64,000 nt of DNA from Aromatoleum evansii (GTDB taxonomy: Bacteria; Pseudomonadota; Gammaproteobacteria; Burkholderiales; Rhodocyclaceae). The translations under genes and the position numbers were made by a program. The stretch is from assembly GCF_012910805.1 (NCBI RefSeq), contig NZ_WTVK01000033.1, forward strand, positions 1 to 64,000. The letters are read 5' to 3'. Shown here in pieces: positions 8,422 to 16,977 of this stretch. The first letter of the stretch is position 1. Every line of letters begins with the position of its first letter. The notes below the pieces were generated by a model. It was not told the origin of the DNA, ran no database searches, and was given only the letters and a program-made list of their open reading frames with translations.

Positions 8422-9635
8422 GCGACTCCGATCCTGTCCGGATTCTGCTATCGAAGCTGAACGCGTGCAGCGACACGATTGCGGAGGCCTACTACCAGAA
8501 CCGGATTCACAAGACCGACGGTAACGCCCGCAGTATCGAGGCGTTGCGCCAACTGCGAATTATGTCTCCCGACATTCGGGACGCCTTCCAGTTGCGCTCC
8601 AACCTGCGTCAGTTCCTCAACACGACGCTCAACACTAACCGCCTGTTCTCGATCGGCGCCGATATAGGCGGCTACTTTTCTCGGCTCGCGCTCCTAGTCG
8701 ACGAGCACTCTGTTGCCTTTCAGCAGGGGCGTGACGACGATTGTCAGCGGTACGAGGACGAAACCCGCGAGGTCATCAGCGATATTGCAGACGCGATCGA
8801 GGACGAACTGATCGTGCTTTCCATGCAGGTGAGCACTCGTTTTGCCGCGGTGTCGACCGTCGAAGAAAAGATCAGGCAGAACCGGTACTACTACGGGCGC
8901 ACCAACAAGCTCGTGACGCTGCTCGAGAGCTTTCACTTCTCGGACATCGACGAGCAACTCGCGGGTCACGAAGATCTCGCCCTCTCATTCCGGTCGCTGC
9001 TTGCCGATCGTATCCCGGCCTTCCGCGAATCGCTCCTGTCCATACTCCAAACTCTCGACCAGTATCTCTTCGAGTACCGTGAGATCAAGGAACGGACACG
9101 CCGTGTGCGCGCCGTCGCCCTGCATCTGGCCCGCAATCCCGACTGGGAACCGAAGGCTTGGGACGAGGCTGCCCAACCTGCGGGGTGGCTTCAGTGCGCT
9201 TCTCCTCTTGCGCTGGAATGCCATCCGCAAATCGACGATCCGCAAGCCGAGGATTTCCTCGCGGAGCTCGCCCGGACGATCCCGGCCAGCGCCAACACGC
9301 GAACCCGTTCCGTTCGTCCGCCCGGCAGGATCGATCTGACCGCAGGCAATGTCGTGATTGCGCCCCCGGAGTTGCCGATCCGGAGAGCCGTGCGGCTGTA
9401 CTTCAAGCAAGCCAGGGCCTCGGCTACAGGGGTCTCAGCTCGAAGGTGGTGGGCCGAGAATCCCTCGGTCGTGGGCGACACGAAGGAGCACATGTGGCTG
9501 TTGCGGGTCCTGGCCGAACACGACAACAAGGGCAAGGCTGGGATGTGGAGCCTGAAGCTGGACTTCCATCGTCACCCTCATTTCGACGGCAATATTCTGA
9601 TCCGCGACGTTATCGTCTTGAAGAGGCTCGGCTGA
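8418..9635 (+). CDS. jetA: Wadjet-like kleisin subunit
   Basis: This 405-aa protein has a GTG start overlapping the jetB stop. It is predicted to be the kleisin (JetA/MksF class) that closes the SMC ring. The N-terminal 260 residues are almost entirely helical (SIEALRQLRIMSPDIRDAFQ, YEDETREVISDIADAIEDEL). The C-terminal quarter is a compact, probably winged-helix-like domain. Gene order here is C-B-A-D, while the commonly described type I order is A-B-C-D, so the subunit letters rest on size and fold. It overlaps jetD by one base. Confidence 0.72.
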   Translation: MSDSDPVRILLSKLNACSDTIAEAYYQNRIHKTDGNARSIEALRQLRIMSPDIRDAFQLRSNLRQFLNTTLNTNRLFSIGADIGGYFSRLALLVDEHSVAFQQGRDDDCQRYEDETREVISDIADAIEDELIVLSMQVSTRFAAVSTVEEKIRQNRYYYGRTNKLVTLLESFHFSDIDEQLAGHEDLALSFRSLLADRIPAFRESLLSILQTLDQYLFEYREIKERTRRVRAVALHLARNPDWEPKAWDEAAQPAGWLQCASPLALECHPQIDDPQAEDFLAELARTIPASANTRTRSVRPPGRIDLTAGNVVIAPPELPIRRAVRLYFKQARASATGVSARRWWAENPSVVGDTKEHMWLLRVLAEHDNKGKAGMWSLKLDFHRHPHFDGNILIRDVIVLKRLG

Positions 9636-10516
9636 TGCTCGACCAAAGACTTGCCGAAGCCGTGCAACGGGTGTTGGCGAAGCGGGATGAGCGGGCGAGT
9701 CTCAGCGCGACGTTGCAGCGCCTTGTGAACGACTTCGATATCGGTACGGTGCGCGGGAAATCTGTCTATTTCACCGCGAAGGACCGCGACGAGATGCGTG
9801 CCTTGCTAGAGGCGCGAGGGTATTCGACGGAGCGGGTGAGTCTCGCCGATCTCGCACGCGGGGAACGGCTGGCACTGACGCCCAACGAAAAGGCGGGAGG
9901 AGGGGCCGTCAAGCGGAACCGGATATCGATCAAGGCGCTGCCGGGTCGCACGCTGCGGATCGGGGGAGAGGCGCTTTCTCTCCCCTCCGAGTGCCACCTG
10001 GACGCCAACTGGACGTTGATCGAGCAAAGCATTGCACACCCGTGCGTGATCGTGGTCGAGAACTACGAGAACTTCAATCGTGTTCACGAGATTGTTTTCG
10101 ACCTTCCGGCACCCTACACGGACGCCCTCGTGATCTACCGCGGCGACCCACTGGAAAGCCGTCTAGACAACGTGCAGGCGTTGCTCGAACGTTTGGCGCT
10201 TCCGGTGCTCGCATTCCCGGATGCTGACCCGGCGGGACTTGCGCAAGCGGCCTCACTACCCCGACTGGAAGGCATCGTCTTGCCGCGCATCGACGTGCTG
10301 GCGACTCAACTCCGAAATCCGAAGATGGCGCGTTCTGATCTCTTTTACGACCAGTTCCCCGTGTATTCATCGGTGCTTGATGCGCTGGCGTGCAGCCACC
10401 CATGCCGGAATGTATGGAGACTGCTGACAGAGACGAAGAGCGGGATCACGCAGGAACGCTGGATAGGCAACGGTACGTGCGTCGTGCTCCATCCCAGTGG
10501 CGCCCAGGGTGTTTGA
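9635..10516 (+). CDS. jetD: Wadjet-like toprim nuclease (JetD/MksG)
   Basis: This 293-aa protein starts at ATG 9635, overlapping the jetA stop (TGATG). A longer upstream extension in the same frame exists but lies inside jetA and is not native. The C-terminal half is a toprim fold: Glu142 in IVVEN, then DALVIYRGDP, then the metal-binding DADPAG motif at 196-201. The N-terminal half is a DNA-binding arm typical of DUF3322/DUF2220 proteins (YFTAKDRDEMRALLEARG). This subunit cleaves the plasmid DNA trapped by the SMC complex. Its presence distinguishes a defence system from a housekeeping MksBEF condensin. The key acidic residues appear intact. Confidence 0.85.
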   Translation: MLDQRLAEAVQRVLAKRDERASLSATLQRLVNDFDIGTVRGKSVYFTAKDRDEMRALLEARGYSTERVSLADLARGERLALTPNEKAGGGAVKRNRISIKALPGRTLRIGGEALSLPSECHLDANWTLIEQSIAHPCVIVVENYENFNRVHEIVFDLPAPYTDALVIYRGDPLESRLDNVQALLERLALPVLAFPDADPAGLAQAASLPRLEGIVLPRIDVLATQLRNPKMARSDLFYDQFPVYSSVLDALACSHPCRNVWRLLTETKSGITQERWIGNGTCVVLHPSGAQGV

Positions 10517-10554
10517 GGGCGCTTCGGACCAACGCGACGCGCGTTTCCGCAGTT

Positions 10555-10899
10555 TTAGCGCGAGCGAGCAATCTCCGCGGCGCTGCACACCGGTCGGCCA
10601 GTGCGCTCCCGGCCAAGACGGGCAGAGAGCCTGCGCACGTGCGCCGGTTCATACATCTGCGCGAGGATCATCCGCGCTTCCGTGAGCGAAAGCCGCGGCG
10701 AGCGCCGACGTCCATCTTTCGTGTCAGGAACGAAGATGTAGGGCTTTTCATAGCGTACTTGCCAGCCGTGAGTGCCGCTCTTCTCATCCTTTCCCGTGTC
10801 GACGCGCAAGATGTACTGAGGTACTTCGAGAGGCGCTGCCAGTCCGGGAACCTGACACAAGCGGGTTGGAATGCGGCGAGGTAAGCGTTTCGTTGCCAT
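10555..10899 (-). CDS. AP2-like small protein
   Basis: This 114-aa basic protein is convergent with jetD and about 38 bp from it. The start is the ATG at 10899, which begins the basic segment MATKRLPRRIPTRLCQ; the longer reading frame extends into the divergent promoter region. The centre (HGWQVRYEKPYIFV...SLTEARMILAQMYE) follows the strand-plus-helix pattern of AP2-like DNA-binding domains seen in mobile elements. The function is unknown. It may share a divergent intergenic region with the 11050-11301 gene. Confidence 0.5.
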   Translation of the reverse strand: MATKRLPRRIPTRLCQVPGLAAPLEVPQYILRVDTGKDEKSGTHGWQVRYEKPYIFVPDTKDGRRRSPRLSLTEARMILAQMYEPAHVRRLSARLGRERTGRPVCSAAEIARSR

Positions 10900-11049
10900 C
10901 AGAAAAGTTGCTCTATAACTTTCGTTGTAACTTTGAGAAAGTCGCGCATTCTCATAGGATGCGGCAGCGCAAACAAGCAGTTGGCAATAATGCTTGGTGT
11001 CCGGGTTGGACAACAAATTGTTACTTCACGTCCAAGGAGGACGCTGACC

Positions 11050-11301
11050 ATGCAGATACAGATCGATCCCGCTGTCCTCGCGGAACTCAACTACATCGTC
11101 AAGCTTCACGTGCGACATGGCGCCCCGAACCCAATGTCGAGTGTCGAGGAATTGGTGGGGTACGTCTTATCCAGTGTTGCGGATGGATCCCGACGACCTG
11201 GATCGTGGGAGCGCGAGTTTGTCGAGCGGATGGGGCTGATCGCCGATACGCCCGCGCACGAGCTTTATCGCGCCCAGCCTGGCGAACCGCCTGCGGCGTG
11301 A
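11050..11301 (+). CDS. Small hypothetical protein
   Basis: This 83-aa protein begins at ATG 11050, preceded by a strong AAGGAGG site at about 11034, which decides the start. It is mostly helical (IDPAVLAELNYIVKLHVRHG, SVEELVGYVLSSVADGSRRP). I do not recognise the family. The pattern of a short strand followed by amphipathic helices would fit a small DNA-binding or antitoxin-like protein, but no partner toxin gene is beside it. Confidence 0.6.
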   Translation: MQIQIDPAVLAELNYIVKLHVRHGAPNPMSSVEELVGYVLSSVADGSRRPGSWEREFVERMGLIADTPAHELYRAQPGEPPAA

Positions 11302-11389
11302 GCAGTCACGCCGATGGAGTAGTGCCGCGGCCGGCGCAATCGCGCAGCCGCGGCCTTATCATCGATCAGACGGGGGCGAGATCGTCATC

Positions 11390-11740
11390 CTAGTCGTCCG
11401 CATTTGGATCAGACAGATCGAGCCACCGGTCGCCGCGCCCGACCCGGCCTGAGTTCGCGTCCGGGTTGTATTGCGAGACGCCGAAATCAGCGTCCAGACC
11501 GTTCTTGCGAGCCTGATTCAGCCCGCGCCGGTCGGCCTCCTCGCCCCAATCCCCCTGCCGGATCACGAGATCGCGCGCGCGCTCCTCGATTTCATCGACG
11601 ATCCGCTGCCCCTCGGGCGGCAGGTTCGGGTAGATCGAAGGCCCGTTCCACGGGTCGCCCTCGTTGTCGCCATCTGGGCGCTCGAAGGCTTCCAGGGCAT
11701 CGAAAAGGTCGCTGAGGTTTTGGGCGCGCGATTTAGCCAT
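11390..11740 (-). CDS. Hypothetical acidic protein
   Basis: This 116-aa protein begins MAKSRAQNLSDLFDALEAFE at ATG 11740. It is acidic, with a Pro/Gly-rich middle (GDPWNGPSIYPNLPPEG), a helix (QRIVDEIEERARDLVIRQ) and an Asp-rich tail. It overlaps the stop of the upstream 11733-11972 gene by 8 bp, which indicates an operon. I recognise no domain. Confidence 0.55.
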   Translation of the reverse strand: MAKSRAQNLSDLFDALEAFERPDGDNEGDPWNGPSIYPNLPPEGQRIVDEIEERARDLVIRQGDWGEEADRRGLNQARKNGLDADFGVSQYNPDANSGRVGRGDRWLDLSDPNADD

Positions 11741-11972
11741 TCTGCCGCCCTCCGCTGCGAAGGTCTGCAAGGAAGGCGTCGCGCATCGCAACGATTTCGG
11801 GGCGTGCGGTGGGCGAGAGGGCGCGGCCAAACTCACGATCGAGCGCGGCATCGAGCTGCGCGGGGGCCGGGTGAGAGGCGACGAGAGCTCGAAGGGTAGC
11901 GTTGACGAGCGCAAGATTGACGAGCGTGTGCCCGAAAGTGGGCAGGGCAAAACCGTTGATTTCATTCGACAT
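11733..11972 (-). CDS. Small hypothetical protein
   Basis: This 79-aa protein (MSNEINGFALPTFGHTLVNL...) is first of a two-gene leftward unit with 11390-11740. It is helical, with a conserved-looking AVxALVASHPAPAQLDAAL-type segment. Such short alpha-helical proteins of unknown function are common in plasmid and ICE accessory regions. No catalytic motif is visible. Confidence 0.55.
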   Translation of the reverse strand: MSNEINGFALPTFGHTLVNLALVNATLRALVASHPAPAQLDAALDREFGRALSPTARPEIVAMRDAFLADLRSGGRQNG

Positions 11973-12289
11973 GATGGATCCTTCCGAAAAAATGGAATGT
12001 CTGAACGTATGGACTCGGAATATTTGTTACCGTGGCGGCGCTGCTGCCAGCGGACTTCGTTATTTCGCGACGGCTTGACGGGCCGTGGATTTTTATAAGG
12101 CAGCACAGGGCGCTGCGCATTTTTTCGTCACGGCTTGAGGAGCCGCGGTCTTCGTCGTGGCAGCGGGCGCTGCACGTATATCGCGCATCTCGAGAAGCAG
12201 CGCGCACATAAGTTCCGCGAGGAACGGCAAAATCGTACGCCGATTAACCGGCCAGTGGAACCCCTGAAGCGCGAGTGAGGGCCGAAAGG
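11973..12289. other. Gap with tandem imperfect repeat
   Basis: No convincing gene. Two imperfect copies of a unit lie 59 bp apart: ACGGCTTGA at 12071 and 12130, each followed about 20-30 bp later by a GGCAGC...GGCGCTGC block (12100-12117 and 12159-12173), with T-rich runs between them. On the minus strand a short Ala/Thr/Pro-rich frame crosses it without a good start. It may be leader or terminator sequence between the genes on either side. Confidence 0.4.
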
Positions 12290-13117
12290 CTAGGCGGTGG
12301 CGTCCGGGTCGGGCAGTGGCGAAGCTGAGGCCACGAGCTTGCGCTGCAGCGCCAGAAAGCGACGATACTCGATGAAATCCGCCCAGCCCCCGGTGTTGCG
12401 CCGATCGCCCTGGCGCATGCGTTCGATCTGCTCGCCGAGCTCGACGGAGAGCGCCCTGACATTGGCCGGGATCGGCGCCTTGCGGCAGGCGGCAAGCGCC
12501 CGCAGGATCGCATCGCCCTGGTAGATCGCCACCGATGCACGCTGCGGTGTGTCGCCCGGCTCGGCGGGCGTACTGCACCAGTTGCGGCTGAAGTCGCGCA
12601 GATCGTCAACCATATCCATCACCGCGTCAGGCGCGGCGTCCTGCAGCGCTTCGGCCACCAACCGCAGCATCTCCTCCTCGTGCCTGGTCTGCCACGCCTT
12701 CTGGTGATCTTCCCTGTACCGCTCTCCCATCTTCGCGGCACGGGTGAGGTCGGGCGCAAGCCCATCGAGGGCGGCGATCGCGGCCCGGAAGTGCTCGAGC
12801 TCGGCCGCCGTGAGGTACTGGCCGAGCGCCGCCTCGGCGGTGAGATTGCGCAGCGTGGTTGCTGTTCGTTTCACTTGCAGCGCGTCGCGCTTCATCGCCT
12901 CGCCGCCGGCGAAGGTCGATTTGCGGCGCAAGAAGATCAGCTCGGGGCGCGAGGCCTCGCTGTAGTCGCTACACGACTTCCGGTACAGCAGGTAGTCGTG
13001 CTCGGGGTCCTTGTCGGTGTGCCCCTTGGCACAGGCGAACTTGAGCCAGAAGGCCTGCCCGGTGAAGTGGCGGCAGCGCTCACAGTCGATCCTCACCGGC
13101 GTTTTCGCCTTGGCCAT
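12290..13117 (-). CDS. Hypothetical protein with N-terminal zinc-ribbon-like Cys
   Basis: This 275-aa protein opens with a cysteine cluster (DCERCRHFTG, then FACAKGH and later KSCSDY) that could bind zinc. The rest is helical and charged, with a region around residues 95-180 rich in Glu/Ala/Leu. I do not recognise a family. It lies in a leftward set of accessory genes of unknown function. The start ATG 13117 precedes the basic leader MAKAKTPVRI. Confidence 0.55.
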   Translation of the reverse strand: MAKAKTPVRIDCERCRHFTGQAFWLKFACAKGHTDKDPEHDYLLYRKSCSDYSEASRPELIFLRRKSTFAGGEAMKRDALQVKRTATTLRNLTAEAALGQYLTAAELEHFRAAIAALDGLAPDLTRAAKMGERYREDHQKAWQTRHEEEMLRLVAEALQDAAPDAVMDMVDDLRDFSRNWCSTPAEPGDTPQRASVAIYQGDAILRALAACRKAPIPANVRALSVELGEQIERMRQGDRRNTGGWADFIEYRRFLALQRKLVASASPLPDPDATA

Positions 13118-13196
13118 GGCTCTCTATCCTGTCGCGACAAGCAACTCGCGGGAGTTTACCGCGCTTTGCGCGCGATCCCGAGGCGCTCGTACTGTC

Positions 13197-14240
13197 CTAT
13201 GGAAGTTCGCTGAAGCGATACGACGAACCATGCTTTCGGTACAGGACGACGGAGATCCCCACTTTGTTTCCGATGTGTTGCCGGTGCTCCTCGTTCGGAT
13301 TGGCGGGAAGCACCAGGAACCGATGCACAGGCATCTTGAGGCGGCTGTTGATGCACTCGCCGTGAATCAGAAGCTGACCGACGCCAGTGTAAATGTCCGA
13401 GGTTCGAGCAGACGTCTTGACCTCGTAGAGGTCTACCCGATTCTCATCCTCTTTGACGATGGCAAGGTCAATGGCCTGAGCTTTCTGGCTCTTCCCGGTC
13501 TCACGCAACTGCGCTTCGAGCGCCTTGACGATATCGCCATGTTCCACGGTCCTGGTGCCGCCGCCATGGCCCTTGCTGTTGCTCTCGCCGGCGTACTCGT
13601 CGAAGTAGGCGCGAAGCTTCAACATGGGGCTGGAACTCGTCGGCGGCGCGTCAGCGTCGTCGATGGTCGAAGGGTCGTACTCAGCTTCCGCGAGCCTAGT
13701 CGCCACTTCGCGCGCTTCCACACCAAACGTCCATAAGCGATCCGCCAGGTCGGGGTCATCCAGTGCGCTGATGAGGATGAGCTTGGAGGTCTTCTCCCTG
13801 TCGGTAGCTTCAATGGTTCTGGAAGCGAATTCGCGGAAAACTTTTTCCTTCTCGAGACCGGCGTGCCCCTTGGTCAGCTTTCCTCGGTGAGCGATGAAGA
13901 CGTCGCCGTTCTCGTCCGTGATGAAGGCGCCCGCTTTTCGGCGGTCGTATACTCCGGCCGGGAAGTTTAGTTGTACGGTGATCTCCATCCACTCCGTGCT
14001 TTGCGGATCACCCGACAGGATGAAGTTGCAGAGCTTGATGTCGCCCTCGTGAGGGGACCATGCCCGTACCGAGTTGCCGTGGGACGATTCGAAGTAGACG
14101 GTGCCGTTGTGGTGCCCTGACGGGTAGGTGATCTCGCGACTCTTCTTGATGCTGAAGATCTTGCGTAGACGTTGCGACAGCTGCTGGTTCAGCCTCGCAA
14201 TCTCCTTGATGTTGGTGACGACTTGGAACGAACTGCTCAA
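13197..14240 (-). CDS. Predicted PD-(D/E)XK-fold nuclease-like protein
   Basis: This 347-aa protein has a C-terminal segment AIDLAIVKEDENRVDLYEVK, in which Asp followed after some 14 residues by E-V-K fits the PD-(D/E)XK nuclease core. The strands and helix after it (YTGVGQLLIHGE) are also typical of that fold. The N-terminal 180 residues have beta-rich sequence (HHNGTVYFESSHG, ITVQLNFPAG) of unknown type. A role as a DNA-cleaving or repair enzyme is inferred from the motif. The 14319-15185 gene lies 79 bp upstream on the same strand and may be a partner. Confidence 0.55.
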   Translation of the reverse strand: MSSSFQVVTNIKEIARLNQQLSQRLRKIFSIKKSREITYPSGHHNGTVYFESSHGNSVRAWSPHEGDIKLCNFILSGDPQSTEWMEITVQLNFPAGVYDRRKAGAFITDENGDVFIAHRGKLTKGHAGLEKEKVFREFASRTIEATDREKTSKLILISALDDPDLADRLWTFGVEAREVATRLAEAEYDPSTIDDADAPPTSSSPMLKLRAYFDEYAGESNSKGHGGGTRTVEHGDIVKALEAQLRETGKSQKAQAIDLAIVKEDENRVDLYEVKTSARTSDIYTGVGQLLIHGECINSRLKMPVHRFLVLPANPNEEHRQHIGNKVGISVVLYRKHGSSYRFSELP

Positions 14241-14318
14241 TGTGCTTCTCCTCTGGAATAGTGTCCCGGCGCTGACTCGTGATCGCAGTCCGCCAACGAT
14301 TTGCGGTATGCAGACGCT

Positions 14319-15185
14319 CTATCGCCGTGCCAGCAACTGCTTGAGGTGTTCGCCGAGGTCTATAAACCCGGCACTGCGAAGAGCTGTCGCCACCTTGGCC
14401 GATCGGGGTTCAGCCTTGGGCAGAAGAATCGCGCGGCGATCGTCGAACGGCCGTGGAAGTGGCGTCGAGATGTAAGTCGCGCGAAAGCGTCGCATCGCCT
14501 CCAAGAAGGCATTTGAGGCCGCTGGGGTACGCGAGAGCGCGAATATGTCGAACTCCGCTCTCAAAGCGGCGATCTTGGGCCCGTTCACGCGGTACGTGCG
14601 CAAGCTGCCGAGCAAGGGGACCGGCACGCCAAGGCGTGCGGCGATGTAGCGGGCGGCGGCGAAGTGATGCGAACCCCCATCATTCATGAGGAAGAGCCGG
14701 TTATCCCAACGGTAACGAGCGAAATAATCCGAACTGTTGTCGCCGTGCAGGATGCGTATCTCCTTCCAGGCGAGGTTTTCCCCAAGCTTGTCCCTACTCA
14801 TCGGGGTAATCATCCGTTGTGCATTAGTCTCGACCATTGCATCGAGCGTTGAGAAGCTCTTGAGGTCGGACTTCGAGCTTGCAAGCCCGCTCACGTCCTG
14901 TATGTCGCATTCCCATCCTTCGGTGATATCGCACGTCGTGAAGTCGGAGAACAGAGCACCGTTTACGGGGAAAGCGCTGTAGGAGATGCCGTCATATCGC
15001 CACCCGCGTAGCTCCCAACGTACCAGGTCGGCCCAGGTATGCCACTGCACCACACTCGAAGCGGCGATATCGACCGGAGGCGCGTCCAATCCAACTCGCA
15101 ACTCCGGGTGAATCTGCAGCACATGATGCAGGGTGGCGGGGATACCGACGTCTTCCTTAATCGAGCGGACGAGTGATGTGATCAT
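14319..15185 (-). CDS. Hypothetical protein beside nuclease-like gene
   Basis: This 288-aa protein has no motif I can name. Notable segments are WDNRLFLMNDGGSHHFAAAR, which looks like a conserved core, and TYRVNGPKIAALRAEFDIFA. The Gly/His-rich stretch could be an active site, but this is a guess. It is transcribed leftwards ahead of the PD-(D/E)XK-like protein, so the two may form a functional pair. Confidence 0.5.
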   Translation of the reverse strand: MITSLVRSIKEDVGIPATLHHVLQIHPELRVGLDAPPVDIAASSVVQWHTWADLVRWELRGWRYDGISYSAFPVNGALFSDFTTCDITEGWECDIQDVSGLASSKSDLKSFSTLDAMVETNAQRMITPMSRDKLGENLAWKEIRILHGDNSSDYFARYRWDNRLFLMNDGGSHHFAAARYIAARLGVPVPLLGSLRTYRVNGPKIAALRAEFDIFALSRTPAASNAFLEAMRRFRATYISTPLPRPFDDRRAILLPKAEPRSAKVATALRSAGFIDLGEHLKQLLARR

Positions 15186-15334
15186 GCGCGAGAGTACGTG
15201 GGTTCAGGGGAGGGAATACGTTCATCATAAGCGCACCCACGACCGGTTCGAAAATTTGGCGGCAACGCGGTTGGCAACTTGAATGGCCGTTGGCGTTCGG
15301 TAGTCTGGGGTGGACCTCCCTTGGACCCGCCACC

Positions 15335-15931
15335 ATGTGTGACACAGATTCCTCCTGCGACATCACGCGCCGCGCGGCCCCGCCGCCGGCCTTCACGCCG
15401 TCCGATTTCGGCCCGGTCTATCGCATCCTGCGAAGCGATGAGGGTGGGGCGCCGGCCCACTGCCTTGCCGAGGGACTGACATGGACGGTGGCGCAGCGCG
15501 AGTGTGGCGCGCTCAACGCCCAGATCAGCGCCCAATATCCTGGGCGAACGATGGCTCGCCCGGTTGTCTGGATCGATCGCGCTCTGCCGACGATCCACCA
15601 CAAGGGTATGCCCGTCGTTGGCGATCTGGTGGTGGTGCGTTTCGCGTCCGAGCGTCAGCGTGGCGCGGGCGGCACGGGGACGTGGAGCGAATGGCTCGAA
15701 CTCGGGCCGGTCGTCGCTGTGAGCACGCTTCGCGTCCGAACACGAAACGGAGAAGTGGTCGAACCGAGCAAGCCCGTGGGCTTCGTCCGTGCGGCAGAGA
15801 TCGATACGGAGCAGGCGATCCCGCTGCTTGAGCGGCATGACTTCCGGCGAGGCACCTGGCTGTGGGGGCACTACGAAACCACGGTCCAGATCGCCCACGC
15901 GCTTGCGCCGGCGTTGCGGCCGGGGAGGTAG
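15335..15931 (+). CDS. Hypothetical protein
   Basis: This 198-aa protein runs rightwards, against most of its neighbours. The start chosen is ATG 15335 (MCDTDSSCDITRRA). The sequence has a beta-rich middle (GMPVVGDLVVVRFASERQRG, LGPVVAVSTLRVRTRNGEVV) and a helical end (LLERHDFRRGTWLWGHYETT). An opposite-strand frame of similar length also exists (15182-15898), but it is Arg/Pro-rich and less protein-like. The function is unknown. Confidence 0.5.
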   Translation: MCDTDSSCDITRRAAPPPAFTPSDFGPVYRILRSDEGGAPAHCLAEGLTWTVAQRECGALNAQISAQYPGRTMARPVVWIDRALPTIHHKGMPVVGDLVVVRFASERQRGAGGTGTWSEWLELGPVVAVSTLRVRTRNGEVVEPSKPVGFVRAAEIDTEQAIPLLERHDFRRGTWLWGHYETTVQIAHALAPALRPGR

Positions 15932-15937
15932 CCGCGT

Positions 15938-16195
15938 TTACTCGATTGTCGGAGCACCGAGCTTGCGCTGGATGTCGTTGAAGCGCTCCACGTAGGCGTT
16001 GAACTCGTCGAGCGCGGTGAATACCGCCTTGCACTCGGGCGGGGCGTTCATGATGCGACGCTCGATGGTGACCGTCTTGCCTGCACTGAGGGCCTCCCGG
16101 GCGAGACGGAATACTTCTGCGACTAGCCCCGGCTGGTTCGAGGCGATAGGGTCATGGATGTTGCCGTCGATGTCGATGATGAGGTTATGTTGCAT
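15938..16195 (-). CDS. Small hypothetical protein
   Basis: This 85-aa protein (MQHNLIIDIDGNIHDPIASN...) contains a short Asp-rich opening and two helices (AEVFRLAREALSAGKTV and AVFTALDEFNAYVERFN). No family is recognised. It is convergent with the 15335-15931 gene, with a 6-bp gap. Confidence 0.5.
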   Translation of the reverse strand: MQHNLIIDIDGNIHDPIASNQPGLVAEVFRLAREALSAGKTVTIERRIMNAPPECKAVFTALDEFNAYVERFNDIQRKLGAPTIE

Positions 16196-16269
16196 GGGTG
16201 GCTCCTGCCGGTGGTTATTCCCTATCGGATTGTTGCTGGGTATTCGCGGCTAACCGGGACGTTTTCCGC

Positions 16270-16977
16270 TTACCCGGCCAACGCCGCTCCCATGGTCGAC
16301 CGAAACGCCGTTGGGCGCGCGTGCAGCGCGTCGAGAATCCCGCGCGCCGTCTTGGCGCCGATGCCTCGCACCGCGCAGAGATCGGTCTCGCTAGCGGCGA
16401 AGACCGCTGCGGCCGAGCCAAAGTGCGCGATCAGTTTGCGAGCCGTCTCCGCACCCACTCCGGGCAGTCCTTCGACGAGGAACTGCGCACGCCCGCCGTC
16501 CGTCTTGGGCTTGGCCGCTCGCAGCGCAATCTCGTACCCTAGACCTTCGGTGGCGTGGCGGGCGAGCCGCCCGATGAGGCGCGCAGTGTGCTCCGCGCTG
16601 GGCGTTGGGATCACCGGCAAGCCGTAGTAGAGCGTGAGCGTCGAGAGCGCCCCGGCCACCGCCTCCGGGTCGATGGCAGAGTAGAGGTCGCCCAGCGACC
16701 CTTCGATCACCACGCAGGACACCTTGGCGTCGGCGGAGGCGAGCAGCTCGGCCTGGCCGAAGAGACGTCCATCCAGAATGCTCGCTACGAGGTCGTTGGC
16801 TGCTTTGCGTTCCACGAGCAGCTTGTCGGCGATCGCGTAATCGCCCACGGTAAGTTCCGCGGTCGTGGTCGTGTAGCCCAGCCGGGTGAGCCAGCGTGGG
16901 ACATCAGAGCGGCTCTCGCGGCTGTCTACGCAAATCTCCATGTCCAGATCTCCTGTTATATCCATGGTGCCATGCAC
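16270..16977 (-). CDS. ERCC4-type (XPF/Mus81-like) nuclease
   Basis: This 235-aa protein is a compact ERCC4-family structure-specific nuclease. The catalytic signature GDY...VERKAAND is at residues 45-62, with ERK at 56-58 and an upstream Asp in VDSRES. Two helix-hairpin-helix motifs follow in the C-terminal half (LPGVGAETARKLIAHFG and VRGIGAKTARGILDALH). Members cut branched DNA such as flaps and forks during repair or recombination. The single-chain arrangement of nuclease plus (HhH)2 is as in archaeal and phage homologues. The start may instead be the Met at residue 13 (MEICVDSRES), since the first residues overlap the next gene. Confidence 0.85.
   Translation of the reverse strand: MHGTMDITGDLDMEICVDSRESRSDVPRWLTRLGYTTTTAELTVGDYAIADKLLVERKAANDLVASILDGRLFGQAELLASADAKVSCVVIEGSLGDLYSAIDPEAVAGALSTLTLYYGLPVIPTPSAEHTARLIGRLARHATEGLGYEIALRAAKPKTDGGRAQFLVEGLPGVGAETARKLIAHFGSAAAVFAASETDLCAVRGIGAKTARGILDALHARPTAFRSTMGAALAG

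Noticed and set aside
4164-10516. Interpretation of the SMC operon as a housekeeping condensin
   Set aside because: The fourth gene encodes a toprim nuclease with DADPAG, which is a feature of Wadjet/MksBEFG defence operons, not of MukBEF housekeeping condensins.
15182-15898. Minus-strand 238-aa frame
   Set aside because: The plus-strand frame in the same place has more balanced composition and a more plausible start, so the minus-strand frame is treated as its shadow.
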